Origin: Phycisphaerales bacterium
GTDB taxonomy: Bacteria; Planctomycetota; Phycisphaerae; Phycisphaerales; UBA1924
DNA: 64,000 nt
Direction: 5' to 3'
Assembly (NCBI GenBank): GCA_029260345.1
Contig: JAJDDK010000006.1
Span: 620,001 to 684,000 of the forward strand
A model generated the notes under the pieces. It worked only from the letters and a program-made list of their open reading frames with translations. It was not told where the DNA came from and searched no databases. Made by a program: the position numbers and the translations under genes. Each line of letters begins with the position of its first letter. Position 1 is the stretch's first letter. Below are positions 1 through 8,751 of this stretch, piece after piece.

Positions 1-589
1 CGGTGCGAACGGACGGAGAGACAATCGCGCCTTCGGTTTCGAACATTTCGATCGCATCTGGTGACAGATTGCAGGTTGAATCCGGCGCTGCGATGGTGAT
101 GACGCCGGTGGGTTGTGGCGACACTCCATCACGAAAGCGCCGGCCTGCGGTCAGCAGGCATGCTGAGCCACCTCGGCTATGTCCCATCAAGATGATCGGT
201 ACATCGGCGGCGCTTCCCGGCGCCTCGCCGGTGGCGACGGCGCGAAGCATGGCGCTGAGATCGAAGACCTGTTTGTTCCACGTGTCTTTCTCGAAGAGAT
301 CAGGCCGAGCGAATGTTGAGACATCATCAGTCATGCCCGAGTGAGAAAAATTGAATCGGTGCACCACAATGGGCAGCGCATTGGCGAGCTGCGCCGACAG
401 CACCGGGATGAATCCGTAGTCCTTGTATCCTTTAAAACCGTGCGCGAAGATAACATTCGCGCGAATGCCGCCATCGTCGGTGGCGCAGTCAGACGACACC
501 AGGATCGTTTCACCCTCGGCGCCGTTAAGTGTCCAGTTGTGGGTCTTCACTGACTTGCTCGCAGAACAAGTCGCCATCACGTTGAGCAT
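1..589 (-). CDS. Alpha/beta hydrolase, 3' end cut by window edge
   Basis: The frame reads from an ATG at 589 to the window edge with no stop, so the C-terminus is missing. About 196 residues are visible. An oxyanion-hole-type HGFKG motif lies near residue 50 and a nucleophile elbow GHSRGG puts the candidate catalytic serine at about residue 138. Both are typical of serine hydrolases of the dienelactone-hydrolase / acyl-peptidase-like alpha/beta fold. The acid and histidine of the triad would lie outside the window. No signal peptide is visible, so it is probably cytoplasmic. A second in-frame ATG at 577 is possible, but neither start has a strong Shine-Dalgarno. It starts about 30 bases after the dehydrogenase stop and may be the last gene of that run. 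Substrate unknown. Confidence 0.75.
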   Translation of the reverse strand, partial: MLNVMATCSASKSVKTHNWTLNGAEGETILVSSDCATDDGGIRANVIFAHGFKGYKDYGFIPVLSAQLANALPIVVHRFNFSHSGMTDDVSTFARPDLFEKDTWNKQVFDLSAMLRAVATGEAPGSAADVPIILMGHSRGGSACLLTAGRRFRDGVSPQPTGVITIAAPDSTCNLSPDAIEMFETEGAIVSPSVRT

Positions 590-619
590 CGAGGCTTCGT
601 CGCGGGGCGAAAGCGTATG

Positions 620-1645
620 TCAGAGCCGCTCAATCACTGCATCAGTAAACGCGCGGGTGCCGAGATCGCCACCGAGATCGCGCGTTTTCTGGCCATCTTC
701 AAGCGCGGAATTGTAAGCGCCCTTGATGCGCTTGGCGGACTTCCGGGCATTTTCGTCGTTCCGGGACTCGGAGATATGATTCAGCATCATCGCGGCGGAC
801 ATCACGATGGCCAGCGGATTGGCGACATCCTGACCGGCGATGTCCGGCGCTGATCCGTGGACCGCCTCAAAGACGGCGTCCGTGTCACCGATGTTGGCGC
901 CCGGTGTGACGCCAAGCCCCCCCACCAGCCCGGCGCACAGGTCCGACATGATGTCGCCGTACAGGTTCTCGCAAAGAATGATGTCGAACTGCGACGGATC
1001 CTGAACGATCCGCATGGATCCGGCGTCAATGATGACTTCTTCATACCGGATATTGCGATAATCGCGTTCGTGAACCAACCTGGATTGCTCGATGAAGAGG
1101 CCGTCAGACAGCTTCATGATGTTGGCCTTGTGGAACGAAGTGACTTTTTCGCGTCCTCTATCCGTGGCATACCGGAACGCCCACTGGGCGATGCGTAAGC
1201 ATGCTTCGCGCGTCGCCACCTTCATTGAAACGATCACATCTTCCGTGATGCGATTCTCGATGCCGCTGTAAAGGCCTTCCGTATTTTCACGGACGACAAT
1301 CAAATCAACATTTTCAAAACGTGTCTTTACGCCGGGCAAACTACGCACCGGTCGCACGGCGGCATAAAGATTTAGTTTCTTTCGCAGCGCGACATTGACG
1401 GAGCTGAATCCGCCGCCGACAGGGGTCGTGCAAGGGCCCTTGAGGGCAACACCATGCTCGCGGACCGCCTCGATCGTGTCCTGCGGAAGGACGTGATCGG
1501 CGCCGCGCTCGAGCGCGGCGACACCGGCGTGCCGCTCAACAAATGTGACCGGGGCTTCTGCGGCCTCGAGAATGCGTCGTGCGGATGCGGTCACTTCAGG
1601 ACCGATGCCGTCACCGGGAATCATCACCACCGTATGCGTCGTCAT
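620..1645 (-). CDS. Isocitrate/isopropylmalate dehydrogenase family protein, probably NAD-dependent isocitrate dehydrogenase
   Basis: This 341-residue protein is a metal-dependent beta-decarboxylating dehydrogenase. It opens with the family signature IPGDGIGPEV. The substrate-loop segment SSVNVALRKKLNLYA has the serine and arginine pattern of isocitrate dehydrogenases rather than the leucine-rich loop of isopropylmalate dehydrogenase. ENTEGLYSG, the D-rich NLYGDIMSD and the coenzyme-loop HGSAPDIAG follow in the expected order. The coenzyme loop carries D-I after HGSAP, which fits NAD use. The length fits the short NAD-dependent class. The start at 1645 gives MTTHTVVMIPGDG, with the motif right at the N-terminus as in homologues. 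It begins 10 bases after the epimerase stop, so the two are probably cotranscribed. 3-Isopropylmalate or homoisocitrate dehydrogenase remains possible. Confidence 0.8.
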   Translation of the reverse strand: MTTHTVVMIPGDGIGPEVTASARRILEAAEAPVTFVERHAGVAALERGADHVLPQDTIEAVREHGVALKGPCTTPVGGGFSSVNVALRKKLNLYAAVRPVRSLPGVKTRFENVDLIVVRENTEGLYSGIENRITEDVIVSMKVATREACLRIAQWAFRYATDRGREKVTSFHKANIMKLSDGLFIEQSRLVHERDYRNIRYEEVIIDAGSMRIVQDPSQFDIILCENLYGDIMSDLCAGLVGGLGVTPGANIGDTDAVFEAVHGSAPDIAGQDVANPLAIVMSAAMMLNHISESRNDENARKSAKRIKGAYNSALEDGQKTRDLGGDLGTRAFTDAVIERL

Positions 1646-1655
1646 GGGAGCGAGT

Positions 1656-2675
1656 TTATCGACTCCGCGCCGTGGCGAGGTAAGCGCTGTAATCCGCAAT
1701 TGCTTTCTTTGGCTCAAACCGCGGCGACCAGCCCAGTGCATTCGTCGCCTCCGACAAATCGGCACAGGTGAAATCCTGATAAAACGCGCGAATCTCAGGT
1801 GGCATTTCGAAATATTCGGTCGCCGAATCCTTCGCCGTGGCGCCAAGACCGGCCCGCACGGCGTCCGCAATGTCGTTGAAGGATGTCGGCGTTCCGTAGC
1901 CGCAGTTGTACACGCCGGGTGTCGCTTCGGGTGACGCCGCCGCGAGCGTGCATTCCACGACGTCCATCACGAACACCTGATCCCGAGCTTGCTCACCGTC
2001 CGTGAAGAGCCGCGGTCGACCGCCGTCGAGGATCTGCTGCGTCAGTTTGAACGCCAGCGACGCCATCGGGCCTTTTCGTGATTCGCCGGGACCGAAAACG
2101 TTAAAGTAGCGCAAGCCCACCACGTGCGGCTCGGAGACGCCCGCCTCAAGACAATCCTCCGCAACGCTTCGGTGCGCGTTCTCCATGAGCCACTTGCTGA
2201 AGCCGTACACGTTGTTGGGCTGGCCGGCGGCCGTTTCCGGAAAAGGCTCTCGGTCGTCGCCTTCGCGTGGCGATCCGTAGGTTCCGGCGGATGACGCGTA
2301 CACCAGCGGCGTTTCAGTCTCGACGCACGCGACCAGAATCGGTCGGAACCCTTCGACGTTGGATTCAATCATGGCCCGCTCGTCGGCGACGGTCGTGTCG
2401 GTGATCGCCGCGAGATGAAAGACCGCGTCCGGCTTGAGGTCTTCTAGGAGTGTGGGCCAGTCCAATGTTCCGGTGTCGGCGGCAAGAAAATCACCGTTGT
2501 ACGAAGCATGCGTCAGGCGATCACACGCTTCAACCAGATTAGCGAACGAGCCCGATCGAAAATCATCAATCGCGATGATCCGCGACTCCGGAAAGCGGCG
2601 CAAGAGTTCGCCGACGAGATTGGAGCCAATGAATCCGGCGGCGCCGGTCACGACAAAACAAGGCGCATCAGGCAT
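1656..2675 (-). CDS. hldD: ADP-L-glycero-D-manno-heptose-6-epimerase-like SDR (HldD family)
   Basis: A 339-residue extended short-chain dehydrogenase. The N-terminal NAD(P) motif is TGAAGFIGSN, the catalytic pair is YGFSK (YxxxK), and YASSAGTYG supplies the active-site serine strand. The segments RYFNVFGPGESRKGPMAS, ARDQVFVMDVV and the C-terminal YQDFTCADLSEA match HldD/RfaD better than UDP-galactose epimerases. HldD epimerises C6 of ADP-heptose for the LPS inner core, which implies a Gram-negative envelope. The ATG at 2675 shares its A with the TGA of the upstream LysM gene (TGATG), which argues for translational coupling. A GTG at 2678 in the same frame is the alternative start. Substrate assignment is by motif only. 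Confidence 0.75.
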   Translation of the reverse strand: MPDAPCFVVTGAAGFIGSNLVGELLRRFPESRIIAIDDFRSGSFANLVEACDRLTHASYNGDFLAADTGTLDWPTLLEDLKPDAVFHLAAITDTTVADERAMIESNVEGFRPILVACVETETPLVYASSAGTYGSPREGDDREPFPETAAGQPNNVYGFSKWLMENAHRSVAEDCLEAGVSEPHVVGLRYFNVFGPGESRKGPMASLAFKLTQQILDGGRPRLFTDGEQARDQVFVMDVVECTLAAASPEATPGVYNCGYGTPTSFNDIADAVRAGLGATAKDSATEYFEMPPEIRAFYQDFTCADLSEATNALGWSPRFEPKKAIADYSAYLATARSR

Positions 2676-3361
2676 CACGTTCCTTCATCACCAGGAGGCG
2701 GAGGTGGAATCAAGAGTTTGGCGCCGACGCGCACGTCGCCATCGGCGCCGACGACGCTGGGGTTCGCATCGCGAATGCGCGTCCAGAGGCGCGTCGTTCC
2801 ATAAAACTGCATGGAAATGCCGCCGAGCGTGTCGCCTTGCTCGACGGTGTATTCGGTGATCTCGGGCTTTGGCGCGGGCGGCTTGGCGCCGACCGGCGTT
2901 CCCTGAATGTTGCGCGGGTCTTTCGGAATCAGAAGCCGCATCCCGGCGCGCAGCGCTTTGGGGTCCACAGTCGGATTGGCGCGAGCGATGACGCTGCCGA
3001 GATTCGCGTTGTTCCATCGCGCCTCAGCGATCGACCAAATGGTTTCGTTCTCGGCGACGATGTGTTCGTCAAACTCTGGCGGCGTAACGACGGGAAATTC
3101 GGGCGTCGGCGCCGGCGGAAGAGTCGAGCCGATCGTGTTCGTCGAGGTCGAAAGTTTGGGCTCGGGCTCTGACGTCGGTGCGGCTTCGACCGGCAGCACT
3201 TCGTCTTCGACGGGCGCTTCCTCAAACAACTCTGTGGTCTCGTCGAATGTGATCGCGGGTGCGTGGTCCTTTTCAGGCCACAGCCAGTACGTGACGATCC
3301 AGACACCGACCAGACCGGCGGCGGCGAGGATGAGTTTGGCGGACCCGTCACGCATGCGCAC
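2675..3361 (-). CDS. Membrane-anchored protein with two LysM domains
   Basis: A 228-residue protein with one N-terminal transmembrane segment (about residues 9-26), then an acidic, proline-rich linker to about residue 95. Two LysM modules follow: the first around 98-147 (IVAENETIWSIAEARW) and the second around 170-222 (YTVEQGDTLGGISMQFYG). LysM binds N-acetylglucosamine-containing glycan, so the protein is likely anchored in the inner membrane and reaches into the peptidoglycan. It has no recognisable hydrolase domain. It lies 12 bases after secDF and overlaps hldD, giving an envelope-themed run. Function beyond cell-wall binding is unknown. Confidence 0.8.
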   Translation of the reverse strand: MRMRDGSAKLILAAAGLVGVWIVTYWLWPEKDHAPAITFDETTELFEEAPVEDEVLPVEAAPTSEPEPKLSTSTNTIGSTLPPAPTPEFPVVTPPEFDEHIVAENETIWSIAEARWNNANLGSVIARANPTVDPKALRAGMRLLIPKDPRNIQGTPVGAKPPAPKPEITEYTVEQGDTLGGISMQFYGTTRLWTRIRDANPSVVGADGDVRVGAKLLIPPPPPGDEGT

Positions 3362-3373
3362 GCGCCTCCGTGA

Positions 3374-6300
3374 TCAGGACGTGGTCATCGCCTCGCGCGC
3401 GGCGGCGGCTTCGTTGCTTTCGCCCACGCGATGGTGATGTTTCGTCGGAACTTTCTTGGTGTACACCAGTGGTGCCGCGATGGCGACGGTGGAGTACGTA
3501 CCGACGATCACGCCGCAGAGCAGAGCGTAGGTGAAGTCGCGAATGCCGGAACCACCGAAGACGTACATGATCAACACGGCGATCAACGTGGTGCCGGACG
3601 TGATGATCGTGCGGCTGAACGTCTGATTGATCGACTTGTTCACGACCTCAGCGCTGGCGTAGGCCAGCTTGCCACGATTCTCGCGAATGCGGTCAAGGAT
3701 GACGATCGTGTCGTTGAGCGAATACCCGATGATTGTGAGCAGCGCCGCGATCAGACCAAGGTTGATTTTGAACGGCTCGATCAACAGGGCGCCGGCGAAT
3801 GCGGGCGCCGCGTTGTAGAGGATCTCGGCAACGGCGATGAGACCGACCACCGTGATGACGTCGTGCATAAGCGCGAGCACGGCCGCGAGTGAGTATCGCA
3901 CCGAGCCGAATCGCACCCAGATATAGAGCATGATGCCGAGGAAGCTGAGCGTGACGGCGACGATCGCTTTGGCCTTAAAGGTTTGGGCGATCGCGGCGCT
4001 AAAGCTCTGGACACCGGCGAGGGTGGTGGTTTCGGTGATGGCGGCGCGGGTGAGCAGCCATTCCTGTTCGGCCACTTCCGTTCGCCAGCGACCGGCGTCT
4101 TCGAACACGCTGACCTGCGGATCGAGCACCACCAGCACCGCGGACTCGACCGCCTCGGGCGTGCCTTTGGTCACAATGAGTTCATGCGGCCGGCCAAGCA
4201 GGTCCGCGAAGTCCGCCTGCGATCGCATTTGATCGAGGCGGCGTTCAATGTTTTCTTTGCGCGGGCGCGGATCGAGGTTCTCCAGCACGATCGCGACGCC
4301 GCCGACGTAGGGCGAAACATCGTTGCGAATCCCGGGCTGATTGAAGTTTTCACCGAGCCGCGCATCCACGAGCCGGTACACCGGCGCTCCGTCGAGCGTT
4401 TCGATGTCCATCCCGACAAATTGCAGCGGCGGACGAGTATCAATCAGATCCGAAAGAGTGCGGACGATTGAATCGACAATTTCGTCCTGTTCGGTCGCCG
4501 TCGTCTTGATGACGAACTGATCGCTCGTGACGCCGTCGCCCTGCGGATTCATGGGAACGATTTCCGCGTTGCGCAACGCGATGAGCGGGGAATCCGGAGG
4601 CGCTTCTTCGCCGATCTGGTGAATGCGATCTTCGATTTCCTGCCGCGTTTGCGTGAGCTGCACGCCTTCGTCCGCCTTGAGCTGGACGGTGACGGCGGTG
4701 CCGCCGCGGAACTCGGTGTCGAGCATCTCGCCGCGCTGGGTGTAGATCATGACCACACCGAGACCGACGTAGAGCGTCGAGATCACAATGAAGACCGGAC
4801 GTAGCCGCAACCAGTTGATGTTTGGCGTAATGAGGCGCTGAAGCCCCGGGATCATCATCGGGAGTTGACGCAGGCTGCGGATCTTCACTTTGTCAATCAG
4901 AATGGCGAAGATCACACGCGTGATAAACAAGGTGCTGAACAGCGTCGCCACGATGCCGATGGCCAGCGTGATCGCGAAGCCCTTGATTTCCTGCGTGGCG
5001 GTGTAATAGAGCACGCCGCACACGATGAGGTTGGTGATATTGGCGTCGAGAATGGTCGAGACGACCTTCTGATAGCCAAGTCGAACAGCGGTGCGAAGGT
5101 CGGCCCCTGCATCGAGTTCTTCACGGATGCGTTCGTAGATCAGCACGTTGGCGTCCACCGCCATACCGAACGTCAGCACGACACCGGCAATGCCGGGAAG
5201 AGTGAACGCCGCCCGCGCGAGACTCATGACGCCGAGAATGATGATGGCGTTGGAGAGCAGCGCGATCACCGCCACAAGGCCGGCGCCGAAGTAATACATC
5301 ACCATGAAGATCGCGACAGCGACCAGCGCGATGACGGATGCGGTGAAGCCTTGACGAACGTTGTCGGCGCCGAGTTGCGGCCCAATGATGTTCTGGCTCA
5401 AGGGCTTCGAGCTCAATTTCGCCTGCAACGAACCGGCGGACAACGTACGGGTGAGGTACGTGATGTCCTGCTGAGTGAAATCGCCCTGAATAATGCCGTT
5501 GCTGGAAATGCGCGAATTGAGATTGGGCGCGCTGTAGACCTTGTCATCGAGCAGAATCGCCATTGATTCGCCGGTGTGTGCCTCGGTCAAATTGCCGAGG
5601 ATTCTGGCGCCGAGGGCGTCCATCTGGAAACCGACGGCGGGACGGCCAAGATCATCAACCGTGGCGAACGCGTTGGTCAGACTCCAATTCCCCTCAGCGC
5701 GGGTCATGCGCAGGTTCGGGGAGTCGTACAGCAACACGTAATACAGGCCGTCGCGCTCGGCGCCGATCATCCGCTGATTGCGGAAGAAACCAACGGGATC
5801 GCGCTCAAGATTCTCCTGCTGGCCGACGGAGTTGTACCACGTCGAAATGTCATCGATTTCGAACCAGCGTGCATTGGTTCCGGTCGCGGCGCGGGGGCCT
5901 TTTTCGACCAGGTCCAGGCGAATCTGCTGCTCGTTTGGGATGTCGCCCGGCTTGGGAGTGATGCGGAACGTCAGGACGCCGGCGCCCTGCAAGAGACGGA
6001 TCAGGTCGGCAGGATCGTCGAGGCCGCGACTCTCGGCGCGGTAGGCGTTGTACGCCTCGATGACGCGATTGATTTGCTCAACGGCGCCGGGGTGCGACTC
6101 ACGCAGTCTATTCAGCGCTTTTTCGCGCGGGCTTTCGGTTCGCACCACATCGTCGCCGGCCGTGATGGTGCGTCCCTGATCTGGGAGCTCCATCGCGAAT
6201 TGCACATCGCCGGGGGAAACCGTTGCATCGAGAACGGCGTCGCGCGCTTCGTCGGCGAGCGTCACCGCAGCGCCGGCGTCGGTGATGAGTGCGTTGAGCA

Positions 6301-6835
6301 CTTCCTGATCAGCGCCGGACTCCATCGCTTCGGCGTAGGCGGCGCGGGCCTGTTGCGATTCATCAAATGCAAAGGCGGCAGCCTGGAGCAATTCGAGGCG
6401 TGTTTGATTGCCGTCCGCCAGACGGGCCAATTGAGCCGTGCGTTCTTCCGAGGGAAGCCGCAGCGCGCGATCAAGTTCGTTGGCGTCAATGGCCTGGTCG
6501 GAAAGATGAATGAGCGCGTCTTCGTAAGCGGCCCGCAGCTCGCGCACGCGGTCCGTCGGAAGCGGCATCGTGACTTCGATGCGATCCTGACCCTGACGCA
6601 CGAAACTGATTTCGTACAGACCCTGCGGATCGACGCGGCGTTTGAGCACATCGATCGTGCTGTCGATGACGCGTCCGGAGTCCTCGCCCGGCTCGACATC
6701 GACGGAGTACGTCAGGCTGACGCCGCCGACCAGATCGCGACCCTTGCGCAGGTTCTTAGAGGGCGGAAAAATCGACACGCCGCAAAGCGTGAGGACCAGA
6801 ATGATGAAGAGCGTGTTGCGAACCAGATGCTGCAT
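3374..6835 (-). CDS. secDF: Fused protein translocase subunit SecD-SecF
   Basis: A single 1,153-residue chain carrying both Sec accessory subunits, which use the proton gradient to pull preproteins out of SecYEG. The SecD half has an N-terminal membrane segment, the LVGGVSLTYSV beta motif, a periplasmic P1 region and a six-helix membrane block that includes FGMAVDANVLIYERIREEL with the conserved membrane aspartate. The SecF half begins near residue 680 (TEFRGGTAVTVQL) and ends with ALMHDVITVVG and GYSLNDTIVILDRIREN. Between residues about 105 and 240 there is an alanine-, glutamate- and glutamine-rich, probably helical insertion not found in compact SecD proteins. yajC lies 50 bases upstream and completes the module. 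Fused SecDF is known from planctomycetes and some Firmicutes. Confidence 0.95.
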   Translation of the reverse strand: MQHLVRNTLFIILVLTLCGVSIFPPSKNLRKGRDLVGGVSLTYSVDVEPGEDSGRVIDSTIDVLKRRVDPQGLYEISFVRQGQDRIEVTMPLPTDRVRELRAAYEDALIHLSDQAIDANELDRALRLPSEERTAQLARLADGNQTRLELLQAAAFAFDESQQARAAYAEAMESGADQEVLNALITDAGAAVTLADEARDAVLDATVSPGDVQFAMELPDQGRTITAGDDVVRTESPREKALNRLRESHPGAVEQINRVIEAYNAYRAESRGLDDPADLIRLLQGAGVLTFRITPKPGDIPNEQQIRLDLVEKGPRAATGTNARWFEIDDISTWYNSVGQQENLERDPVGFFRNQRMIGAERDGLYYVLLYDSPNLRMTRAEGNWSLTNAFATVDDLGRPAVGFQMDALGARILGNLTEAHTGESMAILLDDKVYSAPNLNSRISSNGIIQGDFTQQDITYLTRTLSAGSLQAKLSSKPLSQNIIGPQLGADNVRQGFTASVIALVAVAIFMVMYYFGAGLVAVIALLSNAIIILGVMSLARAAFTLPGIAGVVLTFGMAVDANVLIYERIREELDAGADLRTAVRLGYQKVVSTILDANITNLIVCGVLYYTATQEIKGFAITLAIGIVATLFSTLFITRVIFAILIDKVKIRSLRQLPMMIPGLQRLITPNINWLRLRPVFIVISTLYVGLGVVMIYTQRGEMLDTEFRGGTAVTVQLKADEGVQLTQTRQEIEDRIHQIGEEAPPDSPLIALRNAEIVPMNPQGDGVTSDQFVIKTTATEQDEIVDSIVRTLSDLIDTRPPLQFVGMDIETLDGAPVYRLVDARLGENFNQPGIRNDVSPYVGGVAIVLENLDPRPRKENIERRLDQMRSQADFADLLGRPHELIVTKGTPEAVESAVLVVLDPQVSVFEDAGRWRTEVAEQEWLLTRAAITETTTLAGVQSFSAAIAQTFKAKAIVAVTLSFLGIMLYIWVRFGSVRYSLAAVLALMHDVITVVGLIAVAEILYNAAPAFAGALLIEPFKINLGLIAALLTIIGYSLNDTIVILDRIRENRGKLAYASAEVVNKSINQTFSRTIITSGTTLIAVLIMYVFGGSGIRDFTYALLCGVIVGTYSTVAIAAPLVYTKKVPTKHHHRVGESNEAAAAREAMTTS

Positions 6836-6885
6836 GGTTGTTATTCATCTCACCGGCGCGGCGTGCGCCGTACGTTGTATTTGGA

Positions 6886-7380
6886 TCAGGAAGCGATTTT
6901 TTCCGGAGTCGGGATGGACTCGGTTGGTTCGGCTTCGCCCGACTTCTTCAACACCTGCTGAATGGCTGAGCGAATAACACGAACTTTGGTGTTCGTTGAT
7001 TCATCGACCTTGACGACGATTTCATCGCCTTTGACTTCAGCGACCGTGCCGATGATGCCGCCGACGGTTTGCACACGATCATGCCGCGCGATGCCGCCGA
7101 GCATTTCAGAGCGCCGTTTCTTTTCCTTGCGCCCGGAAAAGACCTGCATCACAATCATCACAAGGAACAATCCGAGGAAGAGCCAGATGATGTTGCCGAA
7201 AGGTGATGGCTGCGCCTGGCCTTGCGGCGCTTGACCGCCCAAACCATTGCCGGGAGCGCCTTGCGTTGGAATGCCATCTGAGCCATCGCCGCCGGGGCCA
7301 GCAATGGGCGGCGCCTGTGTGGGCGCATCTTGCGCAAGTGTGAAGGCGTGTGGCGAGAGGGTGAATAGCGAATCGGTCAT
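6886..7380 (-). CDS. yajC: Preprotein translocase subunit YajC
   Basis: A 164-residue inner-membrane partner of SecDF. A glycine-, proline- and glutamine-rich N-terminal stretch leads into one membrane helix (NIIWLFLGLFLVMIVMQVF, about residues 75-95). The cytoplasmic YajC domain follows with RKEKKRRSEML and the HDRVQTVGGIIGTV signature. The start at 7380 has AGGAAG about six bases upstream. In-frame upstream starts exist but would lengthen the variable tail. The N-terminal extension before the helix is longer than in E. coli YajC (110 residues). Order yajC-secDF is the common arrangement, and tgt just upstream (tgt-yajC-secDF) is also the classic order. Confidence 0.92.
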   Translation of the reverse strand: MTDSLFTLSPHAFTLAQDAPTQAPPIAGPGGDGSDGIPTQGAPGNGLGGQAPQGQAQPSPFGNIIWLFLGLFLVMIVMQVFSGRKEKKRRSEMLGGIARHDRVQTVGGIIGTVAEVKGDEIVVKVDESTNTKVRVIRSAIQQVLKKSGEAEPTESIPTPEKIAS

Positions 7381-7455
7381 CGGGCTTCCTACAGCGTGGT
7401 TGCGAGCGGTTGCGTCCACCATTCCATGAACCCTGTGTTCAGGCGACGCCTGGAA

Positions 7456-8703
7456 TCACTCGCCGCCGCCGCCTTCGGGCGCGCTCCGATCCGCATCGGG
7501 ACGAACCACCGGCCATCGGCTGGCAAGGTCAGACCAAGCATCTTCGCGGATGCAGGCCCGGATGTCCAACATGAGCTGCTGAAAGTGCCTGACGTTGTGG
7601 AGACTGACGAGAATCGGCCCCAGCATTTCCCCTGCCTGAAAGAGGTGCCGGAGATACGCCCGACTGAAGGGTTTTGGCTCCGCCCCCCACCCGGCGCAGG
7701 CCGGGCAGTCACAGGTGGGATCGATCGGACGCTCATCAGCGGCGTGCTGGGCGTTTCGAAGCCTCAACTGACCGGTTGGCGTGAACGCATTGGCGTTGCG
7801 ACCGTTTCTCGTGGGCAGCACACAATCGAACATATCGCACCCGGCCCGCACTGCGGCGACCAGATCACGCTCGTACCCGACTCCCATGAGGTAGCGGGGC
7901 CGGTCAGGAGGCAGGAGCGGCGCCGTGTGCTCAACCACCGAAACGATTTCGGCGAACCCCTCACCGACGGCGACTCCGCCGATGGCGTAGCCGGGAAGAT
8001 CAACCGCGCACACATGCTCGGCGGACCATGTGCGTTTCTCGAGGTCAGTCCCACCTTGCACGATTCCGAACAGAGCCTGGCGGTCAGACCTCCCGGAAGC
8101 GGCGTGGAACTCGGCGCATCGGTTCAGCCAGCGGATGGTGCGCTCGTTGGCGAGGTCCAGCCGCTGGTTGTGGTCGTACTCGGCTGACCTCTTGGAGCGT
8201 TTGGCGCTCAATCGGCGGTGAGTCTCGTTCGATGTGCGCGGATCCACGCTGGGCGGGCAATCATCGAACGCCATAATGATGTCGGCGCCGAGCTGGTGCT
8301 GAATATCCATCGAACGTTCCGGCGTCAGTTCAATGCGCGAGCCATCAACGATGGATTTAAAGATGACACCGTCATCCGTCACGGTGTTCGTATCGCCGAG
8401 CGAATAGACCTGATAGCCCCCCGAATCGGTGAGGATCGGTCCGGGCCAATTCATGAATCCGTGAAGCCCGCCCAATTGGGCCACGAGTTCCGGCCCCGGC
8501 CTGAGCAGCAGGTGATATGTGTTGCCGAGAATGATCTGGCTGCCGGTCGCCGCGACATCGCTTGGCAGGAGCCCCTTGAGAGCGCCGCGCGTCCCGACCG
8601 GCATGAACGCCGGTGTATCAAACGCGCCATGCGGCGTCGTGACTCGACCGGCACGTGCTGAACACGCCGCGGACTTCCCCAGAATTTCGAACGAAATCGC
8701 CAT
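7456..8703 (-). CDS. tgt: Queuine tRNA-ribosyltransferase (tRNA-guanine transglycosylase)
   Basis: A 415-residue enzyme that swaps guanine 34 of GUN-anticodon tRNAs for preQ1 in queuosine synthesis. The catalytic aspartates sit in TDSGGYQV (D93) and in DMFDCVLPTRNGR (around residue 290). The C-terminal zinc site is CDCPAC (C331, C333, C336) with the histidine of LRHLF (H353). Substrate-binding GIVQGG and GGVAVGE are present. The start at 8703 gives MAISFEILG, matching the usual short N-terminus; the frame stays open upstream to 8751. It sits between the rhomboid gene (48-base gap) and yajC (75-base gap) and is probably cotranscribed with the Sec genes. Confidence 0.96.
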   Translation of the reverse strand: MAISFEILGKSAACSARAGRVTTPHGAFDTPAFMPVGTRGALKGLLPSDVAATGSQIILGNTYHLLLRPGPELVAQLGGLHGFMNWPGPILTDSGGYQVYSLGDTNTVTDDGVIFKSIVDGSRIELTPERSMDIQHQLGADIIMAFDDCPPSVDPRTSNETHRRLSAKRSKRSAEYDHNQRLDLANERTIRWLNRCAEFHAASGRSDRQALFGIVQGGTDLEKRTWSAEHVCAVDLPGYAIGGVAVGEGFAEIVSVVEHTAPLLPPDRPRYLMGVGYERDLVAAVRAGCDMFDCVLPTRNGRNANAFTPTGQLRLRNAQHAADERPIDPTCDCPACAGWGAEPKPFSRAYLRHLFQAGEMLGPILVSLHNVRHFQQLMLDIRACIREDAWSDLASRWPVVRPDADRSAPEGGGGE

Positions 8704-8751
8704 GAGCGAGCAATGTAGGGCGGTGAAGCCGAAACAGCCTGCCGGCCGCAC

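Noticed and set aside
3576-6961. Long plus-strand open frames opposite secDF (for example 4865-5566 and 5576-6961).
   Set aside because: They are mirror frames of a strongly conserved minus-strand gene. Their translations are rich in H, D, R and Q with no recognisable domain, and no ribosome site supports them.
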